Assembly: GCA_947378785.1 (NCBI GenBank)
Contig: CANCLK010000015.1
Span: 1 to 51,918 of the forward strand
DNA length: 51,918 bases
From: Comamonadaceae bacterium
GTDB lineage: Bacteria > Pseudomonadota > Gammaproteobacteria > Burkholderiales > Burkholderiaceae_C
Direction of reading: 5' to 3'
Shown here: piece after piece, positions 49,576 to 51,918 of the stretch
How positions within the stretch are numbered: the first letter of the stretch is position 1
How the letters are laid out: the number at the start of each line of letters is the position of its first letter
Made by a program: the position numbers and the translations under genes
Notes under the pieces: generated by a model
What the model saw: the letters and a program-made list of their open reading frames with translations, nothing else
The model's database searches: none
Told to the model about the DNA's origin: nothing

Positions 49576-50919
49576 TCAGTAAACGCCTTGTGCCGTCATA
49601 GCGTCGGCGACCTTCACGAAGCCCGCGATGTTGGCGCCGTCAACGTAATGCACAAAACCCGCGTCACGTTCGCCGTAGCGCACGCAGTTGGCGTGGATGT
49701 CGGACATGATGATGCGCAGTCGGGCGTCGACTTCGTCGCGGGTCCAAGGCAGACGTTCTGCGTTTTGCGTCATCTCTAGGCCAGAGGTCGCCACGCCGCC
49801 CGCATTGGCCGCTTTGCCCGGGCCAAACAAGATCTTGGCGTTCAAAAATACGTCCACCGCTTCTAGGTTGCAGGGCATGTTGGCGCCTTCGGCCACGCAC
49901 TTGACGCCGTTTTTCACCAGCGTGCGTGCATCGTCAGCATTGAGTTCGTTTTGGGTCGCGCAAGGCAGTGCGATATCGACCGCAACGCGCCAAGGATTTT
50001 GGCCAGCTTCAAAGCGCAGGCCGAGTTGTTTGGCGTAGGTTTCTAGGCGGCCAAAGTGCTGATTTTTGATGCCCATCAAGAGCGCTAATTTGTCTGGCGT
50101 GAAGCCTGCTTCGTCGATCACGCTGCCTCCGGAGTCAGAAGCGGTGATGACTTTGGCGCCCAGTGACATGGCTTTTTCGATGGTGAATTGCGCCACGTTG
50201 CCTGAGCCCGAGACCGACACGCGCAGGCCGTCAAGGCTCATCTGTTGGCGCGCCAGCATCTCTTGCACAAAGTAAACCAGCCCGTAGCCGGTGGCTTCAG
50301 GGCGCATCAAGCTGCCGCCGAATGAGAGCCCTTTGCCGGTGAACACGCAAGCGGCGTTGTTCGAGAGCTTTTTCATCATGCCGGTCATGAACCCGACTTC
50401 ACGGCCACCGACGCCGATGTCGCCTGCCGGCACGTCGGTGTCGGGCCCCAAGTGGCGGTGCAACTCGGTCATCAAAGCTTGGCAAAAGCGCATCACTTCG
50501 TTATGGCTCTTGCCCTTAGGGTCAAAGTCAGAACCGCCTTTGCCGCCGCCCATGGGGAGGGTCGTCAAGGAGTTCTTCAGAGTTTGCTCAAACGCCAAAA
50601 ACTTCAGAATCGACAGGTTCACCGACGGGTGAAAACGCATACCGCCTTTGAACGGGCCGATGGCCGAATTGTGTTGAATGCGAAAGGCCCGGTTAGTTTG
50701 CGTCTGCTGCTGGTCGTCGACCCAGGACACCCGGAATTGAATGACCCGCTCAGATTCCACCAAGCGCTCCAGAATGCCGGCATCGGCGTACTGCGGGTGG
50801 GCCTTGATGAAACCCCACAGGCTGCCCATGACTTCATGGACCGCCTGAAAAAACTCGGGCTGGTGTGGATCTCGGGCTTTGACGTAGTCCAGAAAGTCGG
50901 GGAGGGTTTTGTACTTCAC
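49576..50919 (-). CDS. gdhA: NADP-specific glutamate dehydrogenase
   Basis: A 447-aa hexameric glutamate dehydrogenase converting 2-oxoglutarate and ammonia to glutamate. The catalytic segment PMGGGKGGSDFDPKGKS contains the substrate Lys, and PAGDIGVGGREVGFMTGMMKK and a Rossmann VSGSGNVAQFTIEKA follow. The start is GTG 50919 with AAAAGG 10 bases upstream; no ATG is available nearby. An AAAATACAC inverted repeat lies 37 bases upstream. It could assimilate ammonia released by the atz pathway, but it is a housekeeping gene and the link is only positional. Confidence 0.96.
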   Translation of the reverse strand: MKYKTLPDFLDYVKARDPHQPEFFQAVHEVMGSLWGFIKAHPQYADAGILERLVESERVIQFRVSWVDDQQQTQTNRAFRIQHNSAIGPFKGGMRFHPSVNLSILKFLAFEQTLKNSLTTLPMGGGKGGSDFDPKGKSHNEVMRFCQALMTELHRHLGPDTDVPAGDIGVGGREVGFMTGMMKKLSNNAACVFTGKGLSFGGSLMRPEATGYGLVYFVQEMLARQQMSLDGLRVSVSGSGNVAQFTIEKAMSLGAKVITASDSGGSVIDEAGFTPDKLALLMGIKNQHFGRLETYAKQLGLRFEAGQNPWRVAVDIALPCATQNELNADDARTLVKNGVKCVAEGANMPCNLEAVDVFLNAKILFGPGKAANAGGVATSGLEMTQNAERLPWTRDEVDARLRIIMSDIHANCVRYGERDAGFVHYVDGANIAGFVKVADAMTAQGVY

Positions 50920-50955
50920 TTCAGATGCCTTTTGGGGAATTCGTCAGACGCTCAG

Positions 50956-50980
50956 AAAATACACCGATAGCGTGTATTTT
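50956..50980 (-). promoter_or_regulatory. Inverted repeat upstream of gdhA
   Basis: Perfect 9-bp arms AAAATACAC (50956-50964) and GTGTATTTT (50972-50980) around CGATAGC, 37 bases upstream of the GTG start of gdhA. It may be an operator for nitrogen or amino acid regulation, or part of a bidirectional terminator between gdhA and the exonuclease gene. Confidence 0.45.
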
Positions 50981-50988
50981 TATTTAAT

Positions 50989-51009
50989 AGATGAGTTTTT
51001 GACTCGTCT
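50989..51009. promoter_or_regulatory. Imperfect hairpin between xth-like gene and gdhA
   Basis: AGATGAGT (50989-50996) pairs with ACTCGTCT (51002-51009), 7 of 8, with a TTTTG loop. It lies 52 bases after the exonuclease gene stop, so it could contribute to its termination, or be part of the gdhA control region. Confidence 0.35.
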
Positions 51010-51060
51010 ATGTAGCCCGCGAGTATGCACTGTGTTCTTGTGGACGTGTTCCGCACCGAA

Positions 51061-51903
51061 TCAAAGCAGCCAGTCGTACTCAATCGTGATCGGCGCGTGG
51101 TCCGAAAACTTCTCGTCCTTGTAAACCGCTTCGGTACGGGCTAATGAGGCAAAGGTCGGTGTTGCCAAGTGGTAGTCGAGTCGCCAGCCAACGTTCTTCG
51201 CGTAGGCCTGACCGCGGTTGCTCCACCAGGTGTAGCAAGCATCGGTGGTCGTCGGTTGGAGTTGGCGGTAGACGTCGACCATGCCGCCGCCGTCTGTCAG
51301 GCCTGTTTCTGCTGATTGCAGGAGCGCGGTCATCCAGGCGCGTTCCTCGGGCAGGAAGCCGCTGTTTTTCTTGTTGCCCTTGAAGTTCTTCAAGTCGATT
51401 TCCTGGTGCGCGATGTTGATGTCGCCGCAGAGCACGACCTCGCGGCCATCGCGCTTGAGGGCCAACAGGTGCGGGGCTATCTCGGCTAAAAAGCGGAACT
51501 TGGCCGCTTGCCGTTCTTCGCCCGACGAGCCGCTGGGAAAGTAGCAACTGATGATCGACAACTTGGGCGCATGCGTGCGGCCCGGCCGGTCAAAACGAAG
51601 TTCCACGTAGCGACCTTCTGCGTTGAATTCGCTGGAGCCGTAGCCGACGATGACGTCGGTCGGTTCGTGCCGGGTGTAGACGCCAACGCCTGAGTAACCT
51701 TTTTTCTCGGCGAACTGGAAATGCCCCTTGAGCCCCGCCAGCGATTCAAAACGGCCGGCCATGTCCGGCGCTTGGGCTTTGATCTCTTGCACGCAAATAC
51801 AATCGGGCTTGGCTTTTTCGAGCCAGGCTTCCACGCCTTTGCTGGTGGCGGAGCGGATGCCATTGAGGTTGAGGCTGGTGAGTTTGAACAAGGAATTTCC
51901 CAT
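51061..51903 (-). CDS. xth: Exodeoxyribonuclease III
   Basis: A 280-aa AP endonuclease/3'-exonuclease of the ExoIII/XthA family in base excision repair. The DNase I-like fold is shown by TSLNLNGIRSA near the start, the Glu ligand in CVQEIKAQ, the GDINIAHQEIDLKN active-site loop, and the terminal SDHAPITIEYDWLL with the catalytic Asp-His. Length is normal. The start is ATG 51903, giving the family-typical N-terminus; upstream sequence ends with the window at 51918, so a longer start cannot be excluded. Confidence 0.95.
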   Translation of the reverse strand: MGNSLFKLTSLNLNGIRSATSKGVEAWLEKAKPDCICVQEIKAQAPDMAGRFESLAGLKGHFQFAEKKGYSGVGVYTRHEPTDVIVGYGSSEFNAEGRYVELRFDRPGRTHAPKLSIISCYFPSGSSGEERQAAKFRFLAEIAPHLLALKRDGREVVLCGDINIAHQEIDLKNFKGNKKNSGFLPEERAWMTALLQSAETGLTDGGGMVDVYRQLQPTTTDACYTWWSNRGQAYAKNVGWRLDYHLATPTFASLARTEAVYKDEKFSDHAPITIEYDWLL

Positions 51904-51918
51904 GACGACAAGTAAGGT

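Overview
The window looks like a chromosomal segment of a betaproteobacterium, most likely Comamonadaceae (Polaromonas/Rhodoferax/Variovorax-like). This is inferred from GC-rich coding, six Bug/TctC-type periplasmic receptors, the families present, and a dispersed palindromic repeat of a kind I associate with that group. No rRNA, tRNA, phage, transposase or CRISPR signal was seen. Genes are densely packed and many neighbours overlap by ATGA or GTGA.

Layout. (1) 1-2305: the 3' part of a RuBisCO-like protein and a DUF1537 sugar-acid kinase, followed on the other strand by a secreted metallo-beta-lactamase-fold hydrolase coupled to a Bug receptor (2317-4196). (2) 4411-10220: a LysR regulator divergent from ligU-ligJ-ligK, the lower protocatechuate 4,5-cleavage/gallate pathway from oxalomesaconate to pyruvate and oxaloacetate, followed by two extracytoplasmic binding proteins. 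(3) 10238-15099: an EamA transporter divergent from a GntR regulator across a 27-bp palindrome, then a VOC/extradiol-like protein, a FAH-family hydrolase, a Bug receptor and a DUF1185 protein. (4) 15132-22277: a quinone-oxidoreductase-like gene divergent from an operon of Bug, 2-hydroxyacid dehydrogenase, Bug, enoyl-CoA hydratase and NDP-forming acyl-CoA synthetase. (5) 22431-36215: housekeeping and stress genes: a PIN/Phd toxin-antitoxin pair, radA, ilvE, a zinc-finger protein, a two-component system, an AmpG-like permease, an M48 protease, a PAS protein divergent from a CheB-CheR-PAS fusion, and BON and glycine-zipper lipoproteins ending in a strong terminator. (6) 36371-43711: an allophanate/carboxybiuret operon (atzF, ABC transporter, atzG, atzE, atzH, gntR), with a GntR-type palindrome placed between the -35 and -10 boxes. 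(7) 43986-48530: a sulfate ABC transporter operon with an alpha/beta-hydrolase inserted after the binding protein. (8) 48540-51903: another Bug receptor, NADP-glutamate dehydrogenase and exonuclease III.

Together, regions 1-4 form a catabolic island in which four clusters each carry their own Bug receptor(s), and three of them also have an adjacent or divergent regulator or transporter; no TctA/TctB membrane subunits are present, so the receptors must work with permeases encoded elsewhere or act as sensors. The atz operon would release ammonia and CO2 from carboxylated ureas, which suits the nearby glutamate dehydrogenase, though that link is inference. Four copies of a dispersed palindromic repeat sit at gene 3' ends. 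Family names come from reading motifs by eye; no searches were run.
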